NCBI GenBank assembly: GCA_900088475.1
Contig: FLMG01000727.1
Span: 17,693 to 81,692, forward strand
Direction: 5' to 3'
DNA: 64,000 bases
Source: Hyphochytrium catenoides
Taxonomy: Eukaryota > Sar > Hyphochytriomycetes > Hyphochytriales > Hyphochytriaceae
Shown: positions 13,101 through 26,100 of the stretch, piece after piece
Numbering within the stretch: the first letter of the stretch is position 1
How the letters are laid out: each line of letters begins with the position of its first letter
The notes under the pieces: model-generated
Told to the model about the DNA's origin: nothing
Seen by the model: only the letters and a program-made list of their open reading frames with translations
Databases searched by the model: none
Made by a program: the position numbers and the translations under genes

Positions 13101-15195
13101 GCATAATAGCCAAGAAAAAGTAGGCAGGATGAGTGATGGTTGGATAAATGAGTGGTGACATGGAGAGAAGGAGTAGCAGGTACAAAGGATGATGCTTAGT
13201 AAACAAGAGTCGTGACGGTTTTATGATGAACAGTTGTGAGTGGCTCTGTTGTCTAATCTCTCCCCCTTCAGCTATTGGCCAACCATCTTGCCGAACGCAC
13301 TATTGCTAATCGGCACTCTTCACCAGCTCTGGAAACCAGATATCCGGCCCTCCCTCTTAGCCCTTGAAAGCGCACGGTGGTTGATGTTCCTGTCAGACGA
13401 TGAGTTGGCTCCTCTGCTGGAAGGCAGAGAGCAGATCCAGTTGCCTGCAGAGGGGAAGGATCAACGGATTGGATGTGCACGCTGGATGAAGACGTTCAGA
13501 CTTACTTGCTACGAAACTCTGGCGCTCGCAGGTAGAGCTCGTTTCGTATAAGCTTTGCTTGTCTTTCAATCGATATGACCATACGAAGGTTGCATAGCGA
13601 ATGAACCTACACGTTATCATCTGTTCGTGGCTTTTCNNCTTTTCATGGAACATCGCCATTTCAAGCAGTTCGTCCACTTTCTGGTGCGCCCGCTTACCTA
13701 CAACTGCCCGGATGAGCATCGCATGGCTGTGCTTAAGCCCTTGTTGACTGTTACCTTTAGTCACGCTGCATTAAGACTTGAGTCAGTCTGGTGCGCAAAG
13801 ATGGTATGACACCGCTATCTATTACTTCTGCCTCCCCCTTAATGGCGCTTGACAATCTAGATGCCTTCTGACCTGCACGGAGATTGAGTTCGTTGTCATG
13901 TGCCTTTTATCTCTCAGAATCCCTCTTGTTTGCAACTATAAGTTACACTCTCTCTGTCGATGCAGCCTGGCGCTGTGATCACTGACGAAAGGCGGGCGGA
14001 GCAGCTGCATTGGCAATCCATTATCCCCGGCTTAGACCCTGCTCTGGGTGAGGTGGTCCAAGAGGGGATTGTGAGAGATCTTTCCCGGATCATCATGGAC
14101 TTTCTTCACAGCATTCTCGCATTTTTCGTCCCAGAGGGAGACGACAAGGCCGAAACCTCATCGAAGAATTTTCTTCATCTGGAAGCTGTCCGTCACTTCG
14201 TTTTGTTTTCCCAGGAGGAGCTGTCTGGATCCCTCATGATGTTGCTTCTTACCTCATTACGTATTCCAGACACCTACTGCTGTCGTAAGGCGGTTTCAAT
14301 ATGTTCGGCAATTCTTAGTACTCTTTCCAGCTCTGGGCCTTCGACTCCTCAGTCCAGCAATGTTGGGTTGGGCCAAATTTCATCTTCGCCAGAAGCAGGG
14401 AAGCAGACGGTAGGGATAGAATGGCTGACGAAGTACCAGTTGGTCTTCGCCCGGGATGTTCTAAGCACCGCGGTGCGACTCTTGCTGGCAGGTGAGGCAT
14501 AGAGAGTGAGTCAAGCTTCTTAAGAGTGGAGGTGTGGTTCATTCTATCGAATGGAAAGCTAACTGTCGCTCTTTCCTTACCCTCTTCCAATATGTTCTTG
14601 TGTCTTCCTCTATGTACCTCTCTTTCCTAAGGTTCTTTGGCACACTATCTTTCCTATTCTCTTAATGGCTGCTACTACTTCTGTTCTTCCTAACAATGAC
14701 TATGACGACCCTAATGACGCAGACGACCTTCCTCATGTCGAGGACTCAAGCTTACAATGGCAGATTGTCACTCTAGTGAAGTCCATCTACTGCCGTTTCA
14801 GTCTGGGTCTGCTGGAAGAAAAAGAGAAAAAAGATGTCAACTCCTCCACACCCAGTTCCCTTCCGCTGAAAAAGGAAGTGGACCCTAGTCGCATCCTATT
14901 CCTCTCTCTGCCTGGAGTGACCGAGGAGGTTTTAGACAAACTGGATAGGCAGCTAAAGGAAGAACATACAGAAAGGGCCCGAAGACTGCTTGTCAAAGAT
15001 TTTCTTCAAGATGCCGCAAGTAGGCTTAGGCAAGAGGAGAAGGCGGGAGGTGAGTCCATTTTGAAGAAGAAGAGCTACAAGGTGGACAGCCTTCCACCTT
15101 ACCTTCGCTCGAAGAAGGGAACACCTCCATCATCGTCTTCTATATGGCAAGCAGGAGACGTATCCGTAGGGTCCCTCTTTGACACTGCCCACTAG
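10105..15195 (+). CDS. XPO5: exportin-5 / HASTY-like nuclear export receptor
   Basis: Karyopherin-beta that exports structured RNAs (pre-miRNA, tRNA and related) from the nucleus with RanGTP. The start chosen is MALPPSLDVGVYNRIV; an in-frame ATG 108 bases upstream is also possible. The N-terminal block (about 10420-10700) contains the importin-N-like segment DAIRHFALLVLEEQL and EREYPQHWPSFFQDM, matching 'REWPQHWP' of human XPO5. VFRDIAQDCMCNEF follows after an intron at 10820. A long exon (about 11600-13040) carries HEAT-type helices. Later exons (13240-13550, 13640-13800, 13960-14500) include FVHFLVRPLTYNCPDEH, matching the human 'VFVKPLVLFCPPEH' region. The final exon (14665-15195) ends with LPGVTEEVLDKLDRQL and a basic tail. 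At least eight exons are present. Two unresolved bases (13637-13638) fall next to an acceptor site. Confidence 0.88.
13637..13638. other. two unresolved bases
   Basis: Two N bases in the exportin-5 gene just before the exon encoding the FVHFLVRPL segment. They do not prevent the reading. Confidence 1.
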
Positions 15196-15588
15196 ATCTC
15201 CACCCTAGCCCCCCCTAGGCCTTCTCTCCTTTCTACTTCTGTTGCTGTCTGTCGGCTTTGGCCCTCTCTATCTCCTTCCAGTCCGCAAGCTGGTCCTTCT
15301 AGGCTGCACCTTTCTGTCACGATCCATCAACTGAATCTCTAGCTTTGAATACTTTATTTATATAGAGCAGTAATCAATCCTCCACGTTCCCTTCATGACA
15401 CTTTTTCCCTTCAAGGATTCTTCTAGACTATCTTTGACTTTAGCCTCGAGTGAAAGGACATCGATCATGTCTCCAGTCCCTGAGCTCTTTCCTGAGATCC
15501 TGGAGTTGTACACCTATCTCCGTTTAGGGTATCGGTACATCGATAGGCCTAAGGGCTCATTGGGTTTTTAGCCCTTTTGCATCTCAGG

Positions 15589-18500
15589 CTACAGGCCTAC
15601 TGACAAGACCTCCACTATAGACAGATATACACCTTGTTCCAGGAAGGTTCTACTCCTGGCGGTCGGGGTTTTGTTCAACCATCTTCTGGGCGCTCTGGTG
15701 CAATGCTCAGACTGAGTAACACGAGCGCAGAGACTCAGATTAGTCGGAAGTCCGTGAGAAGATAAAGAGCGGCGATTGGAAGGACATGGATCTTTCGGCA
15801 TCTTCTTACCTTCTAATGTTCTCGCCTGTTGCGAAGTTCATCTTTTGGGTGTGGACCACCTTTATGCTCATGAGGATTCTCTCCTCCTCTTCCTCGCTTT
15901 CTCTCTCTCCACACATCTCCTCCTCAAGGGAATAAAGCCTAAAATGACTTGGAATTGACACAACCGCAGAGCCAGATGAAGACAGTGAAATTTCTATAGG
16001 AACATGGCGGTTGGCTGCTATAATCCGGACACTAGGGTTCTGGTGAGCTGTGAACACATAGTCCATTTGGAATGATGTGAGCATCAGTGAGGTTCCGCCA
16101 GCAGGAATGGACTAAAGTAAAAGAAAAATGTCTTAACGAGGACTAACTTATCAGACCTGCTGCTCCCACAAAGGTAATAGTCAGTGACGAAAGAGTAATA
16201 AAGGTAATAGCCAGTGACGAAAGAGAAAGAGTTAGAGATTGAGTGAACCTACCCAGCAGCGTATGCACCACATCATAAGAGTCTCCTCCACCTGTGGTTC
16301 TCGCCGCTGCTTGTAGAACTGAGCGAACAATGTTCATTTGCTCCTCCCGTTCTGTCGTCACTTCCGCTGCAATCTTTTCTACCGCGTCGAACAATGCCTA
16401 GTAAAAGTCAAGAATAGAAAGAAATCAGCTACGAAGGTGCTCGCAGCATTCCTTTGACGTTGCTGTCTTCTTCTGGGTCCTTTGCCTCCACTCTCTCCTC
16501 GTTTCCACTTAAACGTCCACAGCGTTATGGTCATTAAAGCAGAGAGGCATGTACGGCCTACCTCTGTCTCTACGTCTCCGCCCTCATAAGGTACGGCGTT
16601 GAAAATTATTCGCTCTCGAGATAGATCTTTCCTTGTCTGATCCATGCCAGCAAAGACAGCCCTGCGCACGGGAGAGAAAGCGGCTAGATGTGAGGGCAAA
16701 GATAGCTGATAAATGGGATATAAGAGAATAACAAGATAGGCAATGTCGAGTTCGATGAGCAGGGTGCCGAGACCCAAGAGTAGCCAAGTGGGAAGACCTG
16801 CCTAGAAGGGGAATCCATGATAAGTCAGCAAACATTTTGGTCGGCAGAACGATACCTGGGCAGGACGATTCTATCCAATAGCTTCTGGTGCTTCTCCATG
16901 AGAAGCTGGTACTCTCTTCTCGATGTTGCTGTCATTGCCTGCGGTGGAACAGGATGGGACGGAGAAGGACGAGGAGGCAAAGCCGAACGATAAGAAAAGG
17001 CCGAACCACGAAAAAGTGACATCATTCAGAGAGACACAGGCCAAAGAAAGGGATTACAATAAGAGCGAAGGTAGGGCAGAACCTTCTTTTGCAACACAGC
17101 GAGCTCCTCTGGGTCCGTGTACCATAGCAGCGGGTGTGTGCCCCGTAAGTAGCCCACGGACCCAATTCTGTCAAGAAGATCTGACGTATCATCGGCTTCT
17201 GATGTTTGATCTGGCGACGCGAAACAAGAACAGACAGAGGATTAAGATGTACAGAAGCTTGGAAGAAGAGAACGAAAGGAGGAGGTCAGATAGAGTAGAC
17301 GAGAAACGATAGAACTTTGGAATGGTTGTCACTGCCAAAGTTTATGAAATAGAGAGATGCGGTCGTAAAGGAATACTGACTCTGGCCGGATGAGGACGGA
17401 AAGGAGAAGAACTGATGGACCGAGGCACGGCTCAAGCAATCCACCCAGGCAGCCGCCTCCCTCGCGCTGTCTGCGCGCAACACATACGACCTACGACTGC
17501 GTAAATGCGATAAGAAGTTGAGTTGGTTAAACGAGATAGGCTGGCACAGATGTAGGAAAGATAGCGATAAGAGCCCACACAAGTTACGTGGCATGAAGTC
17601 TAACACCCTTTGGATCGGCTCTGTATGCCCTTCGCCTTCATTCTTAAGGAGTAGGACTCCGCTTCTTACCTGTTTGAGTGCACGAGCGCCTTGTTTTTGA
17701 ACTTGACCAAGTGAATGGAATGCCGTGCAGTAGGTGTAAGAGAGAAGTCCGACGGAGAAGAGCCAAGACCGAGTCCGGAAGACGAGGAGACTACGATATT
17801 GTCCAATATAATAGCACCCCTAGGCACACCGTCCTTTCACGGCAGCCAGAGCGTGTCAGATACTCGGTCATCTCAGAATTTCGTTTTGCTACCTTCCCTC
17901 TATTCCTGAGCCATCCTCGTGTAGCCTTCTGATCTTTCCTTGTTTGGCAATGTACAACTATCTTCTCAACATCACCTGTTACCCGGTGGCTGTCTCTGAC
18001 TGCTCTGTTAACCTGTGCTGTCTCTTTTTCAGGCAGCTGAATCTTTTCATTCTACTTCGCTCAAACCCTTGTGCAGCTAGTCTCCCAAACTTACCCTCTC
18101 TGTCTTATAATAGTACAGGCGATGTCCCTTCAACTCAAACCATCGCGGTTGCCACGATGATAGCCCACTTCTTTTTCTTAGCCAGCCTGTCATCGTAGGA
18201 GACTAGAGATATGATACATAGTGCAAGCCACGAAGAAGTATAGGCGCAAACCAGAAGAAGACGGGTTAGAAGACTGGAAAAGTCATTAACATCTTTGACA
18301 AACGAGGAACGCAGCGAGTAACAGTCCAACAGCATCAAAGGGAGGACGCATTTCTTCAGCCCGGAAAAGATTGAAGACTGGGACGAAAGATGCTGAGGAT
18401 AACCGTTCGAATTGAACGAGTGGAAGACATAGAAGGCGATATATCGACGTTACAAGACATAAACGACGAGCACAGACTCACCCGAACCTCCCCCACATGT

Positions 18501-21500
18501 GGCACTCCGTTGGCTTCTGACTGCATCTCCGCCCAGTGTGTGGAGCTAATGGAAGGACCAGACTTTTGAGAGTCCGCGGACCCTGAAGAGTGAAGCTATC
18601 AGCGTCTATTGCCTTCATCTAACTTATCTTTTCCTGCTCGGCCAGTGCCAAGCCCACCGGGCCGGATCACCTCTAAGGATTCGAAGCTCAAGACCCTCAG
18701 GAGACAGCTCTGGTCGTTCTCTCTTTCTCTCCTCCCCTATACGGATTTCCCGCTGCTGTTGATCTTACCAGGGGTGTCAGAAGAAGGAGATGCCGGGGCC
18801 GGAGTCTCCACATTAAGACCCTCGTCTACTTCGTACATAGAAGCTCGTTCTCGGAGTCTGGCATGAGAGCCTTTAGTGTTGTCTCGCTCTTTGACTCTCC
18901 TTATTGACGCAGAGCCGGAATTTTTCCTGGCTGATGCTCTGCCTTCTTCTTCTACTTCTGCGAGATCTCTCTCCTCTGATTCTGGACAGAGACTATCTAG
19001 GTCGTCATCACTGCCAAGTAAACGATTAGAACTCACTAGCTGTATCGCAGGTAGGGAGACGACCACGACTATTGATTATCGGCTTCCTCTTTGTCATCCT
19101 TCCAACTGCGAGGTCCGACACCTCTCTTCTCCTGCCTCTGCGGGAAGACTCCTTCTCCCTGTTACCCTGTGTCTCAATCCAGCTGTTCACACTGTCTGCC
19201 TGTGTCTCTTCAGCTTCTCTTTTCAACCATCGCTTCTACTTATTTCACTATGGTCTTACCTTGAATCCAGGCTGGGAGCATTGATGCCAAGCTGCGAAGC
19301 CAATCCTTTGTCCAAATCATGGGCAAACTTGAGCTAGACGAGTGAATTATGTAAACAATAAGGCTTGACCGCAGATACACTTGTGACACTGCCCTCCATG
19401 CCCCCACTTTTGACTCCTCTATCCTCTGGCTTGCTCATCCCCATCCGCTTTTTTATTTGCCTCTTATCTCGGGCGCGGTACTCACATGTTCATGCGTCAA
19501 CTCTCCCATTCGAGTCAGTGGAATCTGAATCGTGAGGCCCCACATCTCCCTTCCGATCCATTGCAGGGAGATATCGGGGTGCAAGGTAGTCCCTGTGCTA
19601 CATAGTGCAGATAGAGGAGAGTGATAACGCAATGCGGCGGAGACAGTACGTTAGTTGTCCAAAGAGTAAGAAATCGTGCTGGAAAGCGGGTCAAGGTGCT
19701 ATCATTAAGAGAAGTAGGAGCCGAAGTACTAATCAAGGGCCCTAGAAAGTGTAAGGATACACGCAAAGGGCAGACATGAGGATAGAGGACACTAAAGACC
19801 TGAGGGACTTCAGCAAGAGGCATAATATATATATGTAATTTGCAAGAACGATTGTACTGTCTTTGGCGGCATCCAGCCAAGGAAAGGAGGAGGCAGTGGG
19901 CCGAGGACAAGACTTCCAAAAGTTCCCACCATAGAATGCTCAGGGCGGGTAAGAGGAGATCAAAAGATACTCTTTGTTCACCTCTTTGCGACTTGAGCTA
20001 CTACTGATATCATGGCGGCACCAGCTTCCAGTGTCCCGCATGCAATAGAGCCTCTGAGAGAGTTAGAATCCAAGCCCCAACGGTGGTCTGCAAAAGGGTC
20101 ATCGGGAAAGAGGCGCTGCAAGGAAGAAGTGAGGAGATCGGAGGACGCGACTGCATTGGGGAGTATCCCACTGGAGGAGGGGGTACGGCGATACAAAGTA
20201 ACCAGTGAAGAACCATTAAGAGAACCTAATAATTGCAAAGACCACATGCCAGATATCACGTAAAAGTCCTAGGATAGGACACTTCCGGGCATTGGTAGGT
20301 AGATCTTACCTGCGCTTCCCTATTGATCTTATTGAGTCCTGCCTTTAGCTTTTTATGAGGGAGATGGTCAAGATTGGAGGACGAGAGCTTGTTGCTCTTT
20401 GTTGGGCTTCCACTGGGTTTCCCTATGGTCATTTTGGCACGAGTCAGTCAGCATACCCTCGTACCGCTGGGATCGTATGAATACTTCTTCCGACCGCTTT
20501 CCTCTATTGCCGTTCCTCGTGTGGCTTCCTTTCGCCTCCTCGTCTACTCCTTTGTACGTGAAGGGATCGCTAGATGCCAGATACTTTTGCCTCTGAACTT
20601 TCCACCTACCCGGGGTCTGTGGAGTGCCAGATCCAGCCTTCACCAGCTCTTCTCCTCGCTTTTCTTCTGTCTTGAGGGGCCCTTTAAGGTCTTGTTTGGA
20701 GTCCTTACGTCCGCTATCCGTGGGTCGGCCGGAGGATTGAGCCTTGACTCTAGCCTGAGAAGACTTACTCTTTTTTAATGAGGAGATCGGAGAAGAAGTG
20801 AGAAGGCTGGATAGATTCGCAAAGTAGCAACGGGTACACAGAAACCATCAAGCGCTGATTTGGCACAATAAAGATAGATAATATCCAGGACCCTGCATCC
20901 TGAGCCAGTTATGCCGAGTTGTTGAGAACGCTCGAAGAAGCCAGGGTAACTCACCTTTCCGGCGACCAGCTTTTGTCCCGGCTTCAATGGTTTGCCATTG
21001 CTGGTCTTACTGCCAGTGCGTGTTGGAGCAGCCCTGCGCTCTGTAGTCTGGGACCCGACCTTGGCGACGGTCTTCAATTTGGCTGCATGCTTCTGTGGCA
21101 ACGTAAGTATCAAGTTCTGGGTGTGAACGAAGTGGAAGCTATTACTTTGGTGATCGGCTACACAAAACTGGATATTCGCTCGAGTCTAAGGCGTCTAGTC
21201 TCTCTCTATCTAAAGTCTCATTCCTTTTCTGATTCTCGTTCCTCAAACTCTCGTTCGGTGTAACATTTCTCTCGCTCCCTTGAGCGTCCTAACTCTCCGG
21301 CGCATCGTCTTCGGTTCCTATATCGGCTCCATCCTTTGGGCCGTAACGACATAAATCCGGTGACACTTTCTCTGTTGCCCAGGCCATCCACTTACATGGC
21401 TAGCTCCTATCCTAATCGTTGCAGGCCGCTTTGTGGGAGCAGTATGTGCACGAGACCCCTTCGTTGTAGTCGGCTTGAGCTCAAGCTTACCGTCACCGTT

Positions 21501-22103
21501 GCCCTTGTTAGACTTGAGCACTCCAGTCTCTGTTCTCTGATTCTTAACCATAGAAGTGTCCTTCTTCGCGCCAGTCTCCATATCTGGTGACAGTTCATTT
21601 GCTCTCTTGCTCTCGCTGGGCACACCCTCCTTGCTTTTGCAATCATTGGCCTCTTCCTCCTTGCTTTTGCAATCCTTGTTCTTTTCGCTGGCTTTTGCCT
21701 CTTCCAGAAGCCGAACTCCTTCCCGCTTGGGAGAGCTCTGCATGCTACCTGGACCACTAGGCATTCCTTTCGCACTTGGCATGGCGTCCTTCACTCCCTT
21801 CTTCAAAGCTGCTTTGGGGGCATGGTTGGCAGTGTTTGCTTTAGTTGAGGCCTGATTCTTGGGAATGTTTACTCTAGCTGTAGGCTTTGCCTTTGCCTTG
21901 ACTGGCCTGGGGGTTGAAACTTTCGGCATGTTGCTAGTGCTTGCTGGAACATTGACGGTAGTTTGACTAGAGGTACTAGTAAAAGGGGAGCCACTGGTAG
22001 AGAGAATAGGGGATTGGGAGGTAGTAGGTGGACCTGTCAGAGGTCTCACTGTTGGATCAAGGGAAGTGTTTGTGGCCCCTGGACCCTCCGCCATAATGGA
22101 CAA
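15589..22103 (-). CDS. PH-domain protein with long basic low-complexity N-terminal region (may be two genes)
   Basis: I cannot name this protein. The first exon (22103-about 21320) starts MSIMAEGPGATNTSLDP and is Pro/Ser/Lys-rich with an internal duplication (KDCKSKEEEANDCKSKEG). It runs on through KPLKPGQKLVAGK to a GTGAG donor, then a second basic exon (about 20780-20370). Later exons read HLPHKKLKAGLNKINREAQ, SGMWSLQLLGSL, WIGREMWGLTIQIPLTRMG and LKFAHDLDKGLASQLG. A Ser/Glu-rich exon follows (19060-18740), then a PH domain split over two exons (about 17930-17400: GAIILDNIVV ... RSYVLRADSAREAAAWVDCL). Further exons are EYQLLMEKHQKLLDRIVLP, RERIIFNAVPYEGGDVE, FDAVEKIAAEVTTEREEQM, LTSFQMDYVFTAHQNPSV and the C-terminal TFLEQGVYLSIVEVLSVGL. 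Joining the second basic exon to the rest needs a very short intron (about 34 nt near 20450), so the basic part could instead be a separate gene ending at 20368. The PH call is moderate. Confidence 0.5.
16170..16225. repeat. 30-bp tandem duplication inside an intron
   Basis: Two copies of a 30-bp unit starting AAAGGTAATAG, at 16170 and 16200, with one mismatch; the second copy is cut at 26 bases. On the gene strand (minus) the unit contains CACTGAC/CACTGGC, a plausible branch-point sequence, just before a pyrimidine stretch. It falls between the exons ending ...YDVVHTLLG and the next one, so it has lengthened an intron. Confidence 0.85.
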
Positions 22104-23149
22104 CAGATAGTCAGTATGGCCCTGTGCTAAGTTGCACTCAGCTTCGGCACTTACTGAACCGGATACTAAGCATAGAAAATTATCGTTTATACTTCAACAA
22201 TGACTAGCATAGGGTCTAGTACATGATGTTAGGGGAAATACCAGACATTATTGGAGTGAGCCTCATGGTAGAAGCTGCCAACGACGCTGTCGAGGGAATG
22301 AAGCGGTCTCTGGACTTCACCACTCGTCCCCTTTCAACTGCACTCATCATCTACTTCATCCCTTTCGCTCTTCCCCTCTTCCACTGCCCTAAGCGATGTT
22401 TGTCCTAGAAAAGACTCAGATACACTTCCAACAATATGGAGCTGGATAGTGTATAAAAGAGAAAAGGAACGATAAGACTAGTAGGTATCTGTGATCATGA
22501 AGTACGACAAAGAAAGGCTTCTTTCAGCAAGCAAGAGAGAAGGAAGGAAAGAGTAAAACCGAGTAGTAGCGAGACACGAAGGCACAGAGATAGAGAGGCG
22601 AAGGGCGAGGACGAGGAAGGCGTCAGGAGCCAAGCCATAAAGAGGTCGTCGTAGGCTGGCAGCGAGGGCAGGCCGCTGGGCCATCAAGCGGTGTAGGATC
22701 CCTAAGAGCCTTCGCCTTTGTAGAACCAGACCAACCAAACACCAGAATGTAACGGATTCCTGGGTGACGGCGTTAAGAATTATGTACCGGAATTTACTTT
22801 CTATACCGGAGGGAGCTCTTCTGATCACGAATACTCCCAACGTCCTCCACCCACCGATGAAGATCCTAACTGTCATAGTTCCAAACCGATAAGCCTTAAA
22901 CTACCTACCCATCCACTATTACTCCAGGGGGAGGCCTCAAAGAGAAATCATTCGCATCCCAATTCTGAAGATTTGAGGTCTCCGTCGCACGCCTCCCGTC
23001 GAAGAAATGTTTACTCTCCTCCATCTGGCCTTCCTAGTTCTCTGGAGCTAGTGGTCAGCAGGGACTCAGTCAGTCTCATACATCAGAGTCTCTCTCAAAC
23101 TTGACTCTCCAAGGATCGCGGCTAGTGGTGTTTTGATAATACTCTAATA
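22104..23149. promoter_or_regulatory. divergent intergenic region
   Basis: About 1 kb between the basic/PH gene (-) and the MYND-RING-Smr gene (+). Short open frames here show no domain or consistent splice structure, so I treat it as promoter and UTR sequence. No clear motif seen. Confidence 0.45.
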
Positions 23150-26100
23150 ATGGCTAAGGGGAAGATTGCGAAGGCTGGAAGGCGTCGGGAGGCTAGTGCT
23201 ATACCGGCCCCTGGAGCGTTAGGTACCACCGTCGAATTTCTGACGTTGGATGCCATTCATGAGAAGCTGCGTCATCTGCTTCCCTCGGGTGAATTTGTTC
23301 CCGACAGTACCCATATTGAGTGGATGTTGGGTAACAACATCCTTTTCGCAAGAAAACGATACAATGACCCTCACTGGCTGGTCGTTTCTCCAATGAGGAG
23401 ATGACTGCTAAGCTCTTAGCCAGCATTATTCCCAAAGAGTCACTGCGCGAGCTTCATTATAGGGCTGACGTCCTTGAAGATCCGGCTGCGATGCTTGCTC
23501 TGGGTGACTGCTACTACATGAAGCTAAAATGGCTTCCAGACAGGGATATCGTCCGCGGCAATACTTATACCCATCAGGCTGCGATGCTTGGCAACCCTGA
23601 GGCAATGACACACGTGGCCTTTCTGACACATATCGCAATTAACACAATGCTTCAGCCGGTAAAGTACATGGCACTAACGTAGGGGTACTGTTATTCCTGG
23701 ACTCTTCTACTCTCCTCAACCCGCTCAGCCAACCGTCAAATCGTATGTCTCGTCTTCCTATAGCCCGGTGTTGCCTCTATCGTAATGAGACGCTTATTGT
23801 TATGAAATCGTCTTCCTCACCCACTCTGCGTTTCTTCTTTACATCTTTGACGTGTGACATGGAGCTTCCTGCTGTTTTTGACTTCGATCGTGGTCTTCGC
23901 GTTCTCACGGGCCTCGTTATGCCTTTCTCGTGATATAGGGCCTTCTTCCCCACTCAAACGAAGCTCTTGATCCAATACCACCTGCTTGGCGATTGCACCC
24001 GGAAGTCCGCAGGCATATGGAAGATATGTGGGGGTATTTGGAACACGCTGCGGCAGCTAACTGGATCTCTCCATTCCTGCTAAGAGAAACCCAGCAGGCC
24101 ATCAGGATGGGCTCTTGGACCCCGAGCCCTAAAATCATGCAGATAATGGCGCAACGCCAGCGAGAGGTGGAGGAGGAGAAGGAAGTGGCACAGCGAAAAC
24201 ACATTCATCGCTGTTCGAACACGGGTTGTACCTTAAGGGCTGACAACACCGCGAACATGAAGACCTGCTCTAGGTGTCGCAATGCAAAGTATTGTTCAAA
24301 AGCATGTCAGCTAGCCCATTGGAGGGCCGGACATAAACGAGAGTGCAAACCGGCCTTGACAAACAGTGAAGAGAGGCACGTCAATACTTCCATAAGCAGC
24401 TCAAGAGGTTCTGAAGAAGAGAATAGCGAAATGAAAGCAGAACATAGCGATGACGAAGATGACATTCTCCTCTCAAAGCCTGGCTCAAGTATGATGTCAA
24501 TAAACCTGGCGAACGGCCAGAAAATGGATCTTCGATCTACCACCATGGACTTAGGAGCTCTGCGGAACGCGCTAAAGAGAGAAGATACAGAAGCTCATCG
24601 TCGGCGCATAGAGTCGAGGACGCGACTCCAACAAAGCGGGGCGTTGAATGTGTCCGTCCAGGATCTTCAGGATCATGCGGAACTGGAGATAGAAAGAGCG
24701 CATTACTCTCGAGCAGCTCGCTCGCTGACGTTCGCCATAGATAAGCTTCATGTGGACAATCCCGTGTACGGAGTGAATAGTGATGAGCGTAAGCAATACG
24801 CGAAGTTGCTCCTTCGGCGGGCTTGGTGCAACCTGAAGGCTGCCGAGGCGTGTCGATCAATTCCCCTAGTTGATGTAGTGATAGAGGATTGCATCTTCGT
24901 CCTCCACACTGGGACGTTTGAAGCGAAGGATCTCTCAGAGAAAGCGTTGGCTGAGTTCCGAAGTATTGAAGAGGAAGGTGAAAAGTTGCTGAAGACCCTA
25001 CAGAGAGAGGAGAGTGAAATGTTAACGGACAGTCCAAAGGAGGCACCGGAAGAATGCTTGGAAACGAAGACTGAAGAGACTAGTCGGTTGAATGGTGAAC
25101 AATATCACGAAGTAGTAGTCGAGGAATCCTCCTTGGACTCTTCCTACAATGATGGTCAGGCCCAAAGCGCGGCTTTGGCTGTACGACGTGTAGGACGGCG
25201 TGGTGACAGATTGCAGAGGGAGAGAGAGAGGAGACGAAGGCGGCAACAAGAGGAACGAAGACTGCAGCGTCGTAACGCCAGTAGTAGTCCTGGCGGAATG
25301 GCGAGACAAGAGAGACTTAAAGCGGTGTTCCCAGCTGAAGAGGAAGAAGATTTGAAGGACTTGGACATGATAAGCTGCCTGGACATTGCGGCTGCAGGTT
25401 GTGCCATCAATGCCTCAAGCAATGAGGAGTGCTGTCCCATCTGCCAGACAGAATGGGGCCAGTTTATAGAGCCTTCCCTAGCAGTCGTCCTTCCGTGTGG
25501 CCATGCACTCTGTGCGTCTTGCCTTTCGCGCTTCTACGCTGAGTGTCAAAAGCCATTGGATAGTGATTATGCCGGAGATGATGCCTACACGTTCTTTTCC
25601 TGCACCATTTGTCGAAGACGCCTACCTCGTCGCCTGCTGGAAGAAATGGCTGCCATTGTAGTAGAGCAGCAGCTGGTAAACTCCTTCTCCTTACTCTCAA
25701 ACCATCTACCGGTCAGCGTGATAGAAAGAGAGCGGTTGCTCCAACACTTGTTGGTGCAGCACTCCTTCGATGTGGTCAAGGTGGAGGATGTGCTATTTAA
25801 TATGCTTGGGCTGCTTACCGACCCGAATACTAGCTCCGAGCTGACCACTGAGGATAAGCAGGAATTCTATCAGATCGCCCGCGCACCTGTGCAGAAGCTT
25901 CAGGATGAGTATGTGCAGCTTCGCCAGAAGCTATCTAGTGTCCTGGACACAAGCACCAGAAGCTGGAAGCTCAAGTATAAGAAGCTTACGAACCTTCGTC
26001 ATCGGCTGGCTGAAGCGCGTCTGAATGCCGCTAAGGATATCTTTGAGCGGATGAACAATGCAGGAGGTGAGGGAATGGGCAGGCTGGAAGAGGATAGAGA

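Noticed and set aside
22478-22876. 132-codon open frame on the minus strand upstream of the MYND-RING-Smr gene
   Set aside because: Composition is irregular, no domain or splice partner is seen, and it sits in a divergent promoter region.
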